Of a stretch of DNA of 64,000 nt, positions 24,103 through 32,481 are shown one piece after another (within the stretch, counting starts at the first letter, position 1; every line of letters starts with the position of its first letter). The notes under the pieces are model-generated. The model saw nothing but the letters and a program-made list of their open reading frames with translations. It made no database searches and was not told the DNA's origin. Position numbers and translations under genes: made by a program. Origin of the DNA: Olavius algarvensis associated proteobacterium Delta 3 (GTDB taxonomy: Bacteria; Desulfobacterota; Desulfobacteria; Desulfobacterales; CAFBRK01); assembly GCA_903231505.1 (NCBI GenBank), contig CAFBRK010000313.1:1-64000 (forward strand), in the 5' to 3' direction.

Positions 24103-25353
24103 ATGAAAGACGTGGTTATCGTTTCAGCATGCCGCACCGCTATCGGGGAATTCGGCATGTCTCTTCGCGACAGCAATGCGTCGGAAATTGCAGCCGTTAC
24201 TATGAGAGAAGCCGTCCGCCGGGCCGGCATTGATCCTGCAATCATTGACGATGTCCGCTATGGAAACTGCGTGGAGCCGGCGGATGCGTTGAACGTCACC
24301 CGGGTCGGGGCCCTGCTTGCCGGAATCCCGGATACGGTACCGGCGGTTACCATCAACCGCGTGTGTATCTCGGGTATGGAAGCCGTTATTTCCGGAATGG
24401 CCATGATACAGGCGGGTATGGCCGACGTGATATTGGCCGGTGGCGTGGAGCATATGTCCGGCATACCCTATACCGTTCCATCGGCACGATGGGGCTGCCG
24501 GCTCCAGGACCAGGTGTTTGTCGATGCCATGATCCATGCACTGTATTGTGGATCACGCATTATCCCGCATCCGGAGGATGGCCCCGTCGATGAGACACAA
24601 CCGCCTCTCAGCCACTACATCGGGAAACCTTACATCATGGGCGACACCGCCGAATTCGTCGCGCAGTATCTGGACATCAGCCGGGAAGAAATGGACGAGG
24701 TCGCCCTGCGCAGTCACAACAACGCTGAACGGGCCACCCGGGACGGTGACTTCCGGGACGAGATCGTCCCCATGGAAATTCCGCGGAAAAAGAAGGCGCC
24801 GCTCGTTTTTAACGCCGATGAACATTTCCGGCCCGGACTGACCCTCGAACAGCTGCAGAAACTTCCCCCGGTCTTTGTGCCGGATATCGGAAAGGTCACG
24901 GCAGGCAATTCCGCCGGAATCAATGACGGCTCTGCGGGTATGATCATCGCCTCTGCCGAAAAAGCCAAAGAGCTCGGCCTGACGCCACTGGCCAGAATCC
25001 GGGCCACGGCCCGGGGGGCATGCCATCCTTCGGTCATGGGGCTTTCGCCTGTTCCGGCTGTGGAGAACCTGCTCCGTAGCAGCGGGCTTTCCATTCCGGA
25101 CTTTGACCTCATTGAAATAAACGAGGCGTTTGCCGCCCAGTACATCGGGTGTGAACGGCAACTCAAACTGAATCGGGACATTACAAATGTCAACGGTTCC
25201 GGCATCGGACTGGGACACCCCGTGGGCGCCACCGGTTGCCGAATTATGGTAACGCTTATATATGCCCTCAGAAAACGGGATGGCACGCTGGGTCTGGCGA
25301 CGCTCTGCGGTGGTGGTGGGGTATCCATGGCGTGCGCACTGGAGTTGGTATGA
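24103..25353 (+). CDS. Acetyl-CoA C-acetyltransferase (thiolase)
   Basis: A 416-residue thiolase II-type enzyme that condenses or cleaves acyl-CoA thioesters. C88 in INRVCISGMEA is the acyl-enzyme Cys; NEAFAAQ, GSGIGLGHPVGATG (catalytic His) and ATLCGGGGVSMA (second Cys) complete the active site. GAGAGGAG precedes the ATG. Length is slightly above the usual 390-400, mainly from an insert near IPHPEDGPVDETQPPL. It follows a MaoC/SCP2 gene and is followed by a universal stress protein. Confidence 0.92.
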   Translation: MKDVVIVSACRTAIGEFGMSLRDSNASEIAAVTMREAVRRAGIDPAIIDDVRYGNCVEPADALNVTRVGALLAGIPDTVPAVTINRVCISGMEAVISGMAMIQAGMADVILAGGVEHMSGIPYTVPSARWGCRLQDQVFVDAMIHALYCGSRIIPHPEDGPVDETQPPLSHYIGKPYIMGDTAEFVAQYLDISREEMDEVALRSHNNAERATRDGDFRDEIVPMEIPRKKKAPLVFNADEHFRPGLTLEQLQKLPPVFVPDIGKVTAGNSAGINDGSAGMIIASAEKAKELGLTPLARIRATARGACHPSVMGLSPVPAVENLLRSSGLSIPDFDLIEINEAFAAQYIGCERQLKLNRDITNVNGSGIGLGHPVGATGCRIMVTLIYALRKRDGTLGLATLCGGGGVSMACALELV

Positions 25354-25421
25354 TCACCGATTTGGTTAAAGGTTGATCTGATATTGCGTGTCACCCGAAT
25401 TTGGCACGAAACGGAGGCAAC

Positions 25422-25847
25422 ATGGTCGATATAAAACGAATACTGGTCCCGGTGGATGGGTCCGATCACTCCATGAATGCTGCGAAATATGCCGTAGAGC
25501 TGGCCCGCATGTCCGGGGCCGAGATCTTTTTAACCCACTGCCACAAGCCGTTTCCGGGGATCCTCGGGGAACCGTATTACCAGAAGGCGGTCAACAGGAT
25601 AATGAAAGACGCCGACCAACTTCTCGACCCCTTTCGGAAACTCTTCGATGAAAAGGGTGTCCCCTATGTTGAGCGCATCATGGAAGGCCCGCCCCGAGAA
25701 GCTGTTCCGAATGTGGCCAGGCACGAAAAGTGCGATCTGATCATCATCGGTTCCCGGGGATTGAGTGACCTGGAGGGGCTTTTTCTGGGAAGTGTCACTC
25801 ACAGGGTGCTCAGAGCCGCTCCGTGTCCGGTCATGGTGATCCGGTAA
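25422..25847 (+). CDS. Universal stress protein
   Basis: A 141-residue UspA-family protein. The N-terminus KRILVPVDGSDHSMNAAKYA and the C-terminal ATP-binding pattern IIIGSRGLSDLEGLFLGSVT followed by CPVMVIR are typical of ATP-binding members. The start at 25422 has GGAGG five bases upstream, better than the in-frame ATG at 25401. The role is a general stress or nucleotide-sensing protein. Confidence 0.92.
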   Translation: MVDIKRILVPVDGSDHSMNAAKYAVELARMSGAEIFLTHCHKPFPGILGEPYYQKAVNRIMKDADQLLDPFRKLFDEKGVPYVERIMEGPPREAVPNVARHEKCDLIIIGSRGLSDLEGLFLGSVTHRVLRAAPCPVMVIR

Positions 25848-26410
25848 TAGAACAATGCCGGTATTGCTTTTATCCTCAAAATCCCATGACTTCCGACCCC
25901 GATGTTGATACACACTTTTATTAGGGTTCAAGGTTTACCTGCCTTTGGCAGCGCCGGAGGCGACCAGGGTTTACCCGCCCGCCTGAGGCGGATAAACCTA
26001 TGGCGGCGCCGAAGGCGACCAGGGATTCAAGGGGTCGAGTGAAATACTAATCGTCGGGTCCAAGGGTTCGAGGATCCAAGGGGTCGGGTGAAATGCCTAA
26101 AGACCCCATTAACCTAATCCCTGCAGTTTTCTGGAGCCAAGCGGAAATTCCAGCCAACAGGATAGTACGGACGGGAATGTTTCCCGCCAAACTGCCGGAG
26201 GACATGCCTTCTGTCCAATAAGCGACATCGTCGCATTGTATTAAATCGTTGTACGATTTTATTTAGAAAACAAACCCTTGAACCCTTGAATCCTTGGACC
26301 CTTTTCTGCAACTAAAGTGGAGAAGAACCAAAAAAATTCATACAAAGATTATATATCAAGCACTTGAAATTTTGGCCCCTGTTATACCCACAAGTGAGGT
26401 GAAGCTATCC
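25848..26410. other. Repeat-rich intergenic
   Basis: No gene seen. Bases 25925-26110 contain GGTTTACC/CCTGCCTTTGGC, GCGCCGGAGGCGACCAGGG (twice, imperfect) and CAAGGGTTCGAGGATCCAAG units. At about 26274-26303 the inverted form AACCCTTGAACCCTTGAATCC appears, so the region could fold on itself. This is a typical repeat graveyard. Confidence 0.5.
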
Positions 26411-26833
26411 ATGGAAGGTGAAAAGAACCGCGAAGAGAATGGTGAAAATCCAAAGGATGACGCACATGACAGCGGGGTATCGGAAGACGCTCCGGATGAG
26501 CCGCCGCTGACTGACGAGGACTGGAAACGCCGGGTTCTGTGCAGCGATGAAAGCTGCATTGGCGTCATCGGCCCGGATGGCCGATGCAAAGAGTGTGGCA
26601 CGCCCTACGAGGGAGAATTGCCGGAAGTAGAGGTGCAAACCCCCGAAACCGAAGATGTGTCCCAATCTGAGCCGGAACCAGAAGACGCCTTGGCCGGAGA
26701 TCCCCAAGAATCAGATGATGACGACGACTGGAGCCGGAGGAAGCTATGCAGTGATGGCAATTGCATCGGGGTCATCGGACCCGATGGCACGTGTAAGGAG
26801 TGTGGGAAGCCCTATACGGATGATTCCACTTAG
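26411..26833 (+). CDS. Acidic protein with duplicated CxxC zinc-ribbon-like module
   Basis: A 140-residue, strongly acidic protein holding two copies of one module: RRVLCSDESCIGVIGPDGRC with KECGTPY, and RRKLCSDGNCIGVIGPDGTC with KECGKPY. Each has four Cys spaced as a zinc knuckle or ribbon. The modules are joined by an acidic, low-complexity linker. The start at 26411 has AGGTGA upstream; the longer frame from 26294 lacks support. Function unknown; such repeats usually mediate binding. It faces the peptide array across a shared terminator. Confidence 0.75.
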   Translation: MEGEKNREENGENPKDDAHDSGVSEDAPDEPPLTDEDWKRRVLCSDESCIGVIGPDGRCKECGTPYEGELPEVEVQTPETEDVSQSEPEPEDALAGDPQESDDDDDWSRRKLCSDGNCIGVIGPDGTCKECGKPYTDDST

Positions 26834-26972
26834 CCCATTTATTGCATGAAATCTTTTCAGAAAGTGGGCGATTTGAAAATAGGTAATAGCTTCTATTCAA
26901 ATATCTTGCTGTCTCTACTTAAATTTTCCCCTCAAACTCAATCTCTGGTCGGACAAGAAGGCTCAATCTAAA

Positions 26973-27010
26973 TAAAAAAGGCAATGCCGGAACAGGCATT
27001 GCCTTTTTTA
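26973..27010. terminator. Bidirectional terminator
   Basis: AAAAAAGGCAATGCC and GGCATTGCCTTTTTT form a perfect stem around a 6-base loop, with A-run and T-run on either side. It can terminate the zinc-ribbon gene from the left and the peptide array from the right. Confidence 0.92.
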
Positions 27011-27016
27011 CTAAAT

Positions 27017-27129
27017 GTGAAATCTTTTCAGAGAAACAGGTTCCGTTGGCAATTCCGCATAGAGTCTGTTCGGTAGAGCTATAGTAGCAGGTAGAGGTCG
27101 AAGTTTCAGCTTACTGAAAAGATTTCACG
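27017..27129. repeat. Exact 15-bp inverted repeat beside peptide array
   Basis: GTGAAATCTTTTCAG (27017-27031) and CTGAAAAGATTTCAC (27115-27129) are exact inverted copies flanking 83 bases. Fourteen bases of the same motif occur again at 26849-26862 and the full 15-mer at 1002-1016. It could be the ends of a small non-autonomous element or a structured RNA region downstream of the peptide genes. Confidence 0.65.
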
Positions 27130-27138
27130 ACCTTTAAT

Positions 27139-27276
27139 TTAGCCTTGAACATCGATGCCAAGGTCACAGCCAAGGGCGGGATCTGGAGTTTCACATTCCT
27201 GATTCTTTTCCCGAGTGTCCACATGCCCCTCTTCTCTTTCCTGGTCGGTCTCGACGTAATCTTGATTATTCGCCAT
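27139..27276 (-). CDS. Tandem 45-residue peptide, copy 3
   Basis: A 45-residue peptide, third member of a tandem family. It begins MANNQDYVETDQEREEGHVD and ends PDPALGCDLGIDVQG. It has two Cys (ECETPDPALGC) like its paralogues and is strongly acidic. AGGTGATATC precedes the ATG, the same ribosome-binding region as copy 2. It is the most diverged copy (TREKNQECET in place of TRSRNFECDN). No signal peptide or hydrophobic stretch is present. Function unknown; see findings. Confidence 0.8.
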   Translation of the reverse strand: MANNQDYVETDQEREEGHVDTREKNQECETPDPALGCDLGIDVQG

Positions 27277-27345
27277 GATATCACCTCATAACTGGTTGAT
27301 CGGAATTAAGTAGTCTGCAATTATATTGGAGATCGGACTCCATCA

Positions 27346-27483
27346 TTAACCCTGTACATCAATTCCCATATTGCAACCCAGGGCGGGGTCCGGATTGTCA
27401 CACTCAAAGTTCCGGCTTCGGGTATCTACGTGTCCTTCGTCTCTTTCCTGGTCGGTCTCAAAGTAATCTTGTGTGTTCGCCAT
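27346..27483 (-). CDS. Tandem 45-residue peptide, copy 2
   Basis: A 45-residue peptide beginning MANTQDYFETDQERDEGHVD and ending DPALGCNMGIDVQG. Compared with copy 1 it changes only about nine positions, most of them near the N-terminus. AGGTGATATC precedes the ATG. It is separated from copy 3 by 69 bases and from copy 1 by 49, so all three are probably on one transcript. Two Cys nine residues apart (ECDNPDPALGC) could form a disulfide, a thioether or a metal site. Confidence 0.82.
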   Translation of the reverse strand: MANTQDYFETDQERDEGHVDTRSRNFECDNPDPALGCNMGIDVQG

Positions 27484-27532
27484 GATATCACCTCATATTT
27501 TTTATAAGTGAGTATAGGTCAGCAAATTTTCA

Positions 27533-27670
27533 CTACCCTTGGACGTCGATTCCCATGTTACAACCTAAGGACGGGTCCGCATTGTCACACTCAAAGTTCC
27601 GGCTGCGAGTGTCCACATGTCCTTCTTCTCTTTCAGCGTCGGTTTCAATGTAATTTTGAATTTCAGCCAT
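27533..27670 (-). CDS. Tandem 45-residue peptide, copy 1
   Basis: First and promoter-proximal copy: MAEIQNYIETDAEREEGHVD at the start, RNFECDNADPSLGCNMGIDVQG region at the end. A longer frame extends to 27727, but GGAGGTG lies just before the ATG at 27670 and the other copies begin at the matching position. All three end in GIDVQG. The near-complete conservation over the whole length, with separate ribosome-binding sites, argues for real translated genes rather than chance frames. No modifying enzyme gene is adjacent. Confidence 0.85.
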   Translation of the reverse strand: MAEIQNYIETDAEREEGHVDTRSRNFECDNADPSLGCNMGIDVQG

Positions 27671-28082
27671 GATGCACCTCCAATATGTTTTCAATTTGTT
27701 GTTTTGTTTTTTGTATGGAAATAACATAGGCGCATCGAATTCAATTTCAATACGAGACAGATAACCGTCTAATGATAGCTAAAAACTGTTATTTTTGCCC
27801 GTATGAATTTTCTCCCCGGATTGGGGGAACGGCGCGTTGACGCACCATCTGCCGGCATCATGATAACCGCATCCTGGCGGCCGGGGTCTCACCGGAAGCG
27901 TTGTACCGCCCATATGGTACGGGGTTTGATATTGTTTTTCCGAACATTATCCGATATATGGCGAAGGTCGACATGTGTCGGGGGAAACCGTTTACAAGTG
28001 GATGCGTTTGGACTCAAATACACGTCCATCGATGCGGCACTGAAGTAACTTTACCCGGCACACCAAGTCCGGACATGTCATC
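27671..28082. other. Intergenic upstream of peptide array and alr
   Basis: The AT-rich part 27671-27790 should hold the promoter of the peptide array. The rest (27800-28080) has the look of decayed coding sequence; one plus frame ends YKWMRLDSNTRPSMRH and a stop near 28043, which could be the tail of a lost gene. No supportable gene. Confidence 0.4.
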
Positions 28083-29225
28083 ATGGAACCTACGATCTGG
28101 GCAGAAATAGACCTCGATGCCATTGCCAGCAACGTTCGGGAACTCCGCCGGATAACCCGTGCCAACGCTCGGATCATGGCGGTGGTCAAGGCCAACGCTT
28201 ACGGGCATGGGTCCGAGGCCGTTGCACGCACGGCACTGGCAAACGGCGCCGATTGTCTCGGGGTCGCCCGCATCGGGGAGGCTCTTGCCCTTCGGGATGC
28301 CGGTTTTGAGGTCCCGATCCTTATATTCGGTCGCACGCCCCCGTCACTGGCCCCTCAGCTCGCAGCCCATGACCTGACTGCCACGCTCTATGACCTGCCC
28401 TCTGCAATGGCATACTCTGAATCGGCCGACTCCAGGGGTGAAACGATCCGCATCCATCTGAAAGTGGATACCGGAATGGGACGCCTGGGCATATTGCCGG
28501 ATTCCCTCCGCCCGAAACATCAGAAGTTACCCGCAGTCCAGGAAGTGCTGGAAATCTCACGGCTGCCGGGGCTGGAAATTGAAGGGATCTACACCCACTT
28601 TGCCACGGCAGACAGTGCGGATAAATCCTATGCCCGGTATCAGCTGGAGGAATTCAGAGCGTTTTTAACGGATCTTCAACAGGCCGGTCTCGAGTTCCCC
28701 GTTTGCCACGCCGCCAACAGCGCGGCCATCATAGAACTGCCGGAAGCGCATTTTGACATGGTGCGCCCCGGCATCTCCCTTTACGGCCTGCCGCCATCTG
28801 CCGATATGGATCTTACCGACCTTCGACTGATACCGGCCATGACCCTCAAAGCAAAAATTGTTCATGTGAAGTCCGTCGATGCCGGTTTCAAGGTCAGCTA
28901 CGGAGCCACCTGGGAAGCACCGGCGCCGACCATCATCGCCACTGTAGCCGTCGGTTATGCCGACGGCTACAGTCGACTGCTGTCCAATCGGGGGAATATG
29001 CTGGTCCGTGGACGCAAAGCACCGATTGCCGGGCGTGTCTGCATGGATCAAACCATGTTGGACGTCGGCCATATTCCGGAAGTTCAGTTGGGGGACGAAG
29101 TCGTCATCATCGGCCGGCAACAAAACGAGGCAATTCTCGCGGATGACATCGCTGCGGAACAGGGCACCATCAATTATGAAGTGGTGTCGTCCATCATGGC
29201 CCGCGTGCCGCGTATCTACAAGTAA
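28083..29225 (+). CDS. alr: Alanine racemase
   Basis: A 380-residue PLP enzyme that interconverts L- and D-alanine for peptidoglycan. K36 in VVKANAYGHG is the PLP lysine; the second catalytic base, the Tyr of VSYGATWEA, is near residue 270; AGRVCMDQTMLDVG is the usual C-terminal signature. Length matches the family. The ribosome-binding site is weak. A short palindrome (AAAATCGCCTTGCGATTTT) directly after the stop may terminate transcription. Confidence 0.94.
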   Translation: MEPTIWAEIDLDAIASNVRELRRITRANARIMAVVKANAYGHGSEAVARTALANGADCLGVARIGEALALRDAGFEVPILIFGRTPPSLAPQLAAHDLTATLYDLPSAMAYSESADSRGETIRIHLKVDTGMGRLGILPDSLRPKHQKLPAVQEVLEISRLPGLEIEGIYTHFATADSADKSYARYQLEEFRAFLTDLQQAGLEFPVCHAANSAAIIELPEAHFDMVRPGISLYGLPPSADMDLTDLRLIPAMTLKAKIVHVKSVDAGFKVSYGATWEAPAPTIIATVAVGYADGYSRLLSNRGNMLVRGRKAPIAGRVCMDQTMLDVGHIPEVQLGDEVVIIGRQQNEAILADDIAAEQGTINYEVVSSIMARVPRIYK

Positions 29226-29522
29226 AATCGCCTTGCGATTTTACGAATATTTTTCTTCATGCTTGTTGTGATCTTCGCTGTGAATCTATTGCGTCCTAGC
29301 TTTGTCCGGTAACACGACTATGCACAAAGGGGCTCTCCGCGGCTACTCTGCCAAATTCCTCTCCCCTGGTGGGAGAGGCAAGGAGAGGGGGCAAGGTTTG
29401 AACTCTTCTTTTTCCCGAAAATTTTGAAAACGTCACGGATTCAGATCAGGGAAACTCCCACAGATTCAATTGAAACAAATTTTCAACCCGAGCGTTAATC
29501 ACTTATAGGGATGGGTGATGCG
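29226..29522. other. Intergenic with repeat hairpin
   Basis: Contains the palindrome at 29223-29242 and, at about 29351-29385, CCTCTCCCCTGGTGGGAGAGG followed by CAAGGAGAGGGGG, a common intergenic hairpin type. No gene. Confidence 0.45.
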
Positions 29523-30545
29523 ATGAAAGACATTTTCATTACGCAGCGTTCCGAAACCCGCATTCGGGATTTTAACGACGGCTTCAACGAAAAAACGGTG
29601 CCCATCGAAGTTCGCACCGACCGGTTCACAGGGCGCGTGTCCCGTATTCTGCCGTTTCGATTAAAGGTCCCCGAGCCTTCCCATCCCCTGGATCTCATCG
29701 CGGAGGCAAAAAAAAGTTGCCCGTTCTGCCCGGAACGCATCGAGACAAGGACCCCGATGTTTCCGGATGAGATCATTGCCGGCGGCCGCCTTCGCCATGG
29801 GAAATCAGTGGTTATCCCGAACGCGTTCCCCTACTGCAGTTTCTGTGGCGTGGCGATTTTCGCCCCGGATCATTACATCCCCATGGACCGGCTCACCACC
29901 GACGTGCTTGCCGATCCCCTGGAAGCCAGCCTGAAATGGTTCGACGCGCTCTACGCCTATGATCCGGCCATCACCGACTACTCGATCAACTGGAATTATA
30001 TGCCGACCGCCGGAGGGAGCCTCTTTCATCCACATTTTCAGGTGGTGGCCTACCCGGAGCCAACGACGTTTCAACAGCATCTCATTTCAGAAAGCGCCGC
30101 CTTTCAGAAGCGGAACCATACCAGCTTCTGGGCCAGCCTGCTCGATTTTGAGAAGAAGGCAAAAGAACGGTACATGTTTTCCGAGGGCAAGGTGGAGTTT
30201 CTGGCAAGCTTCAGCCCGGGAGGCATCTTTGGAGAAGTACTGGTGCTCTTTCGGGAGTTAAAATCTATCGATGACGTCGAAAACAGTGCGTGGGCATCGT
30301 TTCTGAAGGGGCTCGTCCGGACCCTGTCCTGCTTCCATCGCCTGAATCTGGACAATCTGAACATGACCCTCCTTCTCAGCCGAACAGGAGAACCGGGCAT
30401 GTGGGTCCAGGCCCGCATTATGCCACGGGTCATTATACCGCCATGGGGCACCAGCGATGTCAATTATTTTGAAAAAGGACACGACGAAAAAGTGGTCGTC
30501 TTCCCACCCGAGCATCTCGCCATGGAAATCAGGGCAACACGATGA
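29523..30545 (+). CDS. GalT-like nucleotidyltransferase (HIT superfamily)
   Basis: A 340-residue protein resembling galactose-1-phosphate uridylyltransferases. KKSCPFCPERIETRTP is the zinc-binding Cys pair region and GGSLFHPHFQVVAYP holds the HPHxQ active-site motif, in which the first His carries the nucleotidyl intermediate. The C-terminal half diverges from classical GalT, so the sugar substrate is uncertain. An in-frame ATG lies 12 bases upstream (29511); 29523 is preferred for spacing to AGGGATGGG. Confidence 0.75.
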   Translation: MKDIFITQRSETRIRDFNDGFNEKTVPIEVRTDRFTGRVSRILPFRLKVPEPSHPLDLIAEAKKSCPFCPERIETRTPMFPDEIIAGGRLRHGKSVVIPNAFPYCSFCGVAIFAPDHYIPMDRLTTDVLADPLEASLKWFDALYAYDPAITDYSINWNYMPTAGGSLFHPHFQVVAYPEPTTFQQHLISESAAFQKRNHTSFWASLLDFEKKAKERYMFSEGKVEFLASFSPGGIFGEVLVLFRELKSIDDVENSAWASFLKGLVRTLSCFHRLNLDNLNMTLLLSRTGEPGMWVQARIMPRVIIPPWGTSDVNYFEKGHDEKVVVFPPEHLAMEIRATR

Positions 30546-30566
30546 GCCATTATAGTGGTGGTCATA

Positions 30567-30656
30567 AATATGTTCCGTTTGCAGAAATGTTGGTTTAAAA
30601 TTCCGTCCGTCGACTGCACATTTTATTGTGCACTGTGCACAATAAAATGTGCAGTC
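30567..30656. repeat. Dispersed-repeat core plus perfect 45-nt palindrome
   Basis: AAATATGTTCCGTTT (30567-30581) matches the start of the 2228 repeat. Bases 30612-30656 are a perfect palindrome with 22-bp arms and a single central T: GACTGCACATTTTATTGTGCAC is mirrored exactly. Such an extended perfect palindrome is rare in ordinary intergenic DNA. Confidence 0.8.
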
Positions 30657-30824
30657 TGGATGTGTGCATCTATCTATCTATCCGTAATCTAAATGATTTT
30701 AATATGGCCCAAGGTTTGCTTGCTAGAATGTGAAGTGGCGCACCCGTCGAGTCGATGACATACAACGGGAGTGCACGAACCAAATGTTTCTCGCCAAGAC
30801 ACAAAGACGCCAGGGGAGCCCGAA

Positions 30825-31214
30825 TTGCCGGTAAAATACGAATATAACCCGGAATTGCGTATTATTCACACCTGTCCCTATGGCGACCTTTTAATCGACG
30901 ATATCGTCAGCTATTTCAACGAGGTGGCGAAAGATATTGAGATCCATTCGGGGGTAATCGAGGTCGTTCATTTCGATAACGTGGAAAACTACCTTTTTTC
31001 ATCGAACGACGCACTACAAATTCCCGGACAATACGAAGAAATGAAAGTCAAGAAGAACATTAAATGTACGATATTTATCGGCGAAGATGACATCCACTAC
31101 GGAGTTGCCCGCATGTTTCAAAATCTCTTTGGCGTCGATGACAGGCATTATGATATGTTTGTCGTACGAACGGAAGCAGAGGCAACCGACTTGATAAAAA
31201 ATATTAACGGATAA
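30825..31214 (+). CDS. Hypothetical protein, STAS/SpoIIAA-like size
   Basis: About 129 residues: VKYEYNPELRIIHTCPYGDL near the start, then IEVVHFDNVENYLFSS, CTIFIGEDDIHYGVARMFQN and DMFVVRTEAEATDLIKNI. The alternating strand/helix pattern resembles STAS/SpoIIAA-like domains, but there is no diagnostic motif. The TTG at 30825 has AGGGGAG nine bases upstream and is preferred; the ATG at 30771 lies in repeat-like sequence (CGCCAAGACACAAAGACGCCAGG). Confidence 0.6.
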   Translation: MPVKYEYNPELRIIHTCPYGDLLIDDIVSYFNEVAKDIEIHSGVIEVVHFDNVENYLFSSNDALQIPGQYEEMKVKKNIKCTIFIGEDDIHYGVARMFQNLFGVDDRHYDMFVVRTEAEATDLIKNING

Positions 31215-31548
31215 GGAACCGCTCGGTTCAGAACCGAATCCGCATTTAGAATATTCGGCCCGGCCCATTATCAGAAACCTGGGACATCGGTTTTTGATAT
31301 AAGCCGGGCCTTTCTCGTCGTTGATAAGATCATGGACCGCCATCGGTGAAGGACGATTCGAGGTGTTGACACCCTGGCGGGTATGAAGGGAATAATAGCC
31401 CGTAAACCCGCTTCGGATCGCCCTACAAATTCTGTGGAAACTGGGCGGTTTTCCGTAAAATGCGTGCAGATTCGGAATGCATTTGGCACGCGGCTTATTT
31501 GCAGACGTTGGGATGATTGAAAATAATGAGTAGGATTATTTTTTCGTT
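31215..31548. other. Intergenic, no gene seen
   Basis: About 330 bases with no convincing coding frame. GAACCGCTCGGTTC at 31217-31230 is a small hairpin just after the upstream gene and could be a weak terminator without a T-run. Confidence 0.4.
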
Positions 31549-32337
31549 ATGGTAAATAAAACCGCATCAGAAATGAAATTTACCAGGGCTATTGTACGCA
31601 CGCCGTGTCGGAATATGAACAAAGGATTAACATCATCCAATTTGGAAAAACCGGACTACAACAACGCTTTGGAACAACATCATGAATACATCAAGGCCTT
31701 GAAATACTGTGGCCTTGAAGTCACCGTGTTGCCCGCAGATGAACGATATCCCGATTCTGCTTTTGTTGAAGACACCGCTCTCCTGACACCCCATTGTGCT
31801 GTTCTCACAAACCCCGGCGCGGAATCGAGAAAGGGTGAAGTCGCCATTATACGAGATACCATTGCTGATTGTTATAAAAGGGTTGAAACGATCAAACCAC
31901 CGGGTACCGTTGAAGGTGGTGATATCATGATGGTTGGGAATGATTTTTATATCGGCCTGTCGGGCCGCACCAATGAAGCGGGTGCCAATCAGATGCGTAG
32001 AATCCTGCGGCACTATGGAATGAATGGCATCACAATTAATGTAAATGAAGCGCTTCACCTTAAGACCGGGTCGAGCTATATCGAAAATAATTGCTTGTTG
32101 TTAACCAAAGAATTTCGCAAGGAACCAAAATTCCGATTGTTCGAACAATTAGAAGTCAGCAGTGATGAAGCTTACGCGGCCAATTCGGTATGGATAAACG
32201 AAAGAGTGCTGGTACCTCATGGTTTTCCCAAGACAAAGGCCCTGATAGAATCTGCCGGATGGGAGACGGTTGTCATCGATACATCAGAGTTTCGCAACGT
32301 CGATGGTGGACTCAGCTGCTTATCACTGAGATTTTGA
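31549..32337 (+). CDS. Dimethylargininase (DDAH)-like hydrolase
   Basis: A 262-residue amidinotransferase-fold protein that in characterised relatives hydrolyses N-methylated arginine to citrulline and methylamine. Visible signatures are FTRAIVRTPCRNMNKGL, SAFVEDTALL, PPGTVEGGDIM with the catalytic acid, LHLKTGSSYI with the catalytic His, and the nucleophile C257 in GGLSCLSLRF at the C-terminus. The ATG at 31549 has a poor ribosome-binding site; MKFTRAIVR at 31573 is an alternative start. Its lower GC than neighbours hints at separate acquisition. Confidence 0.88.
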   Translation: MVNKTASEMKFTRAIVRTPCRNMNKGLTSSNLEKPDYNNALEQHHEYIKALKYCGLEVTVLPADERYPDSAFVEDTALLTPHCAVLTNPGAESRKGEVAIIRDTIADCYKRVETIKPPGTVEGGDIMMVGNDFYIGLSGRTNEAGANQMRRILRHYGMNGITINVNEALHLKTGSSYIENNCLLLTKEFRKEPKFRLFEQLEVSSDEAYAANSVWINERVLVPHGFPKTKALIESAGWETVVIDTSEFRNVDGGLSCLSLRF

Positions 32338-32481
32338 AAATGATGCGTTTATCATCGCGTATTGCAAATCTCCCCGAACACGGCTAATTCAGCCGACTCC
32401 CAAAACGCCCGGCTGACTTGGGGCATTCGACGGCACCAAACGTGGGATTTCGAATATTCAGGACATTTATAGAGAACTTCA

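Noticed and set aside
27803-28048. 81-codon frame upstream of alanine racemase
   Set aside because: No ribosome-binding site or recognisable sequence; treated as intergenic or decayed DNA.
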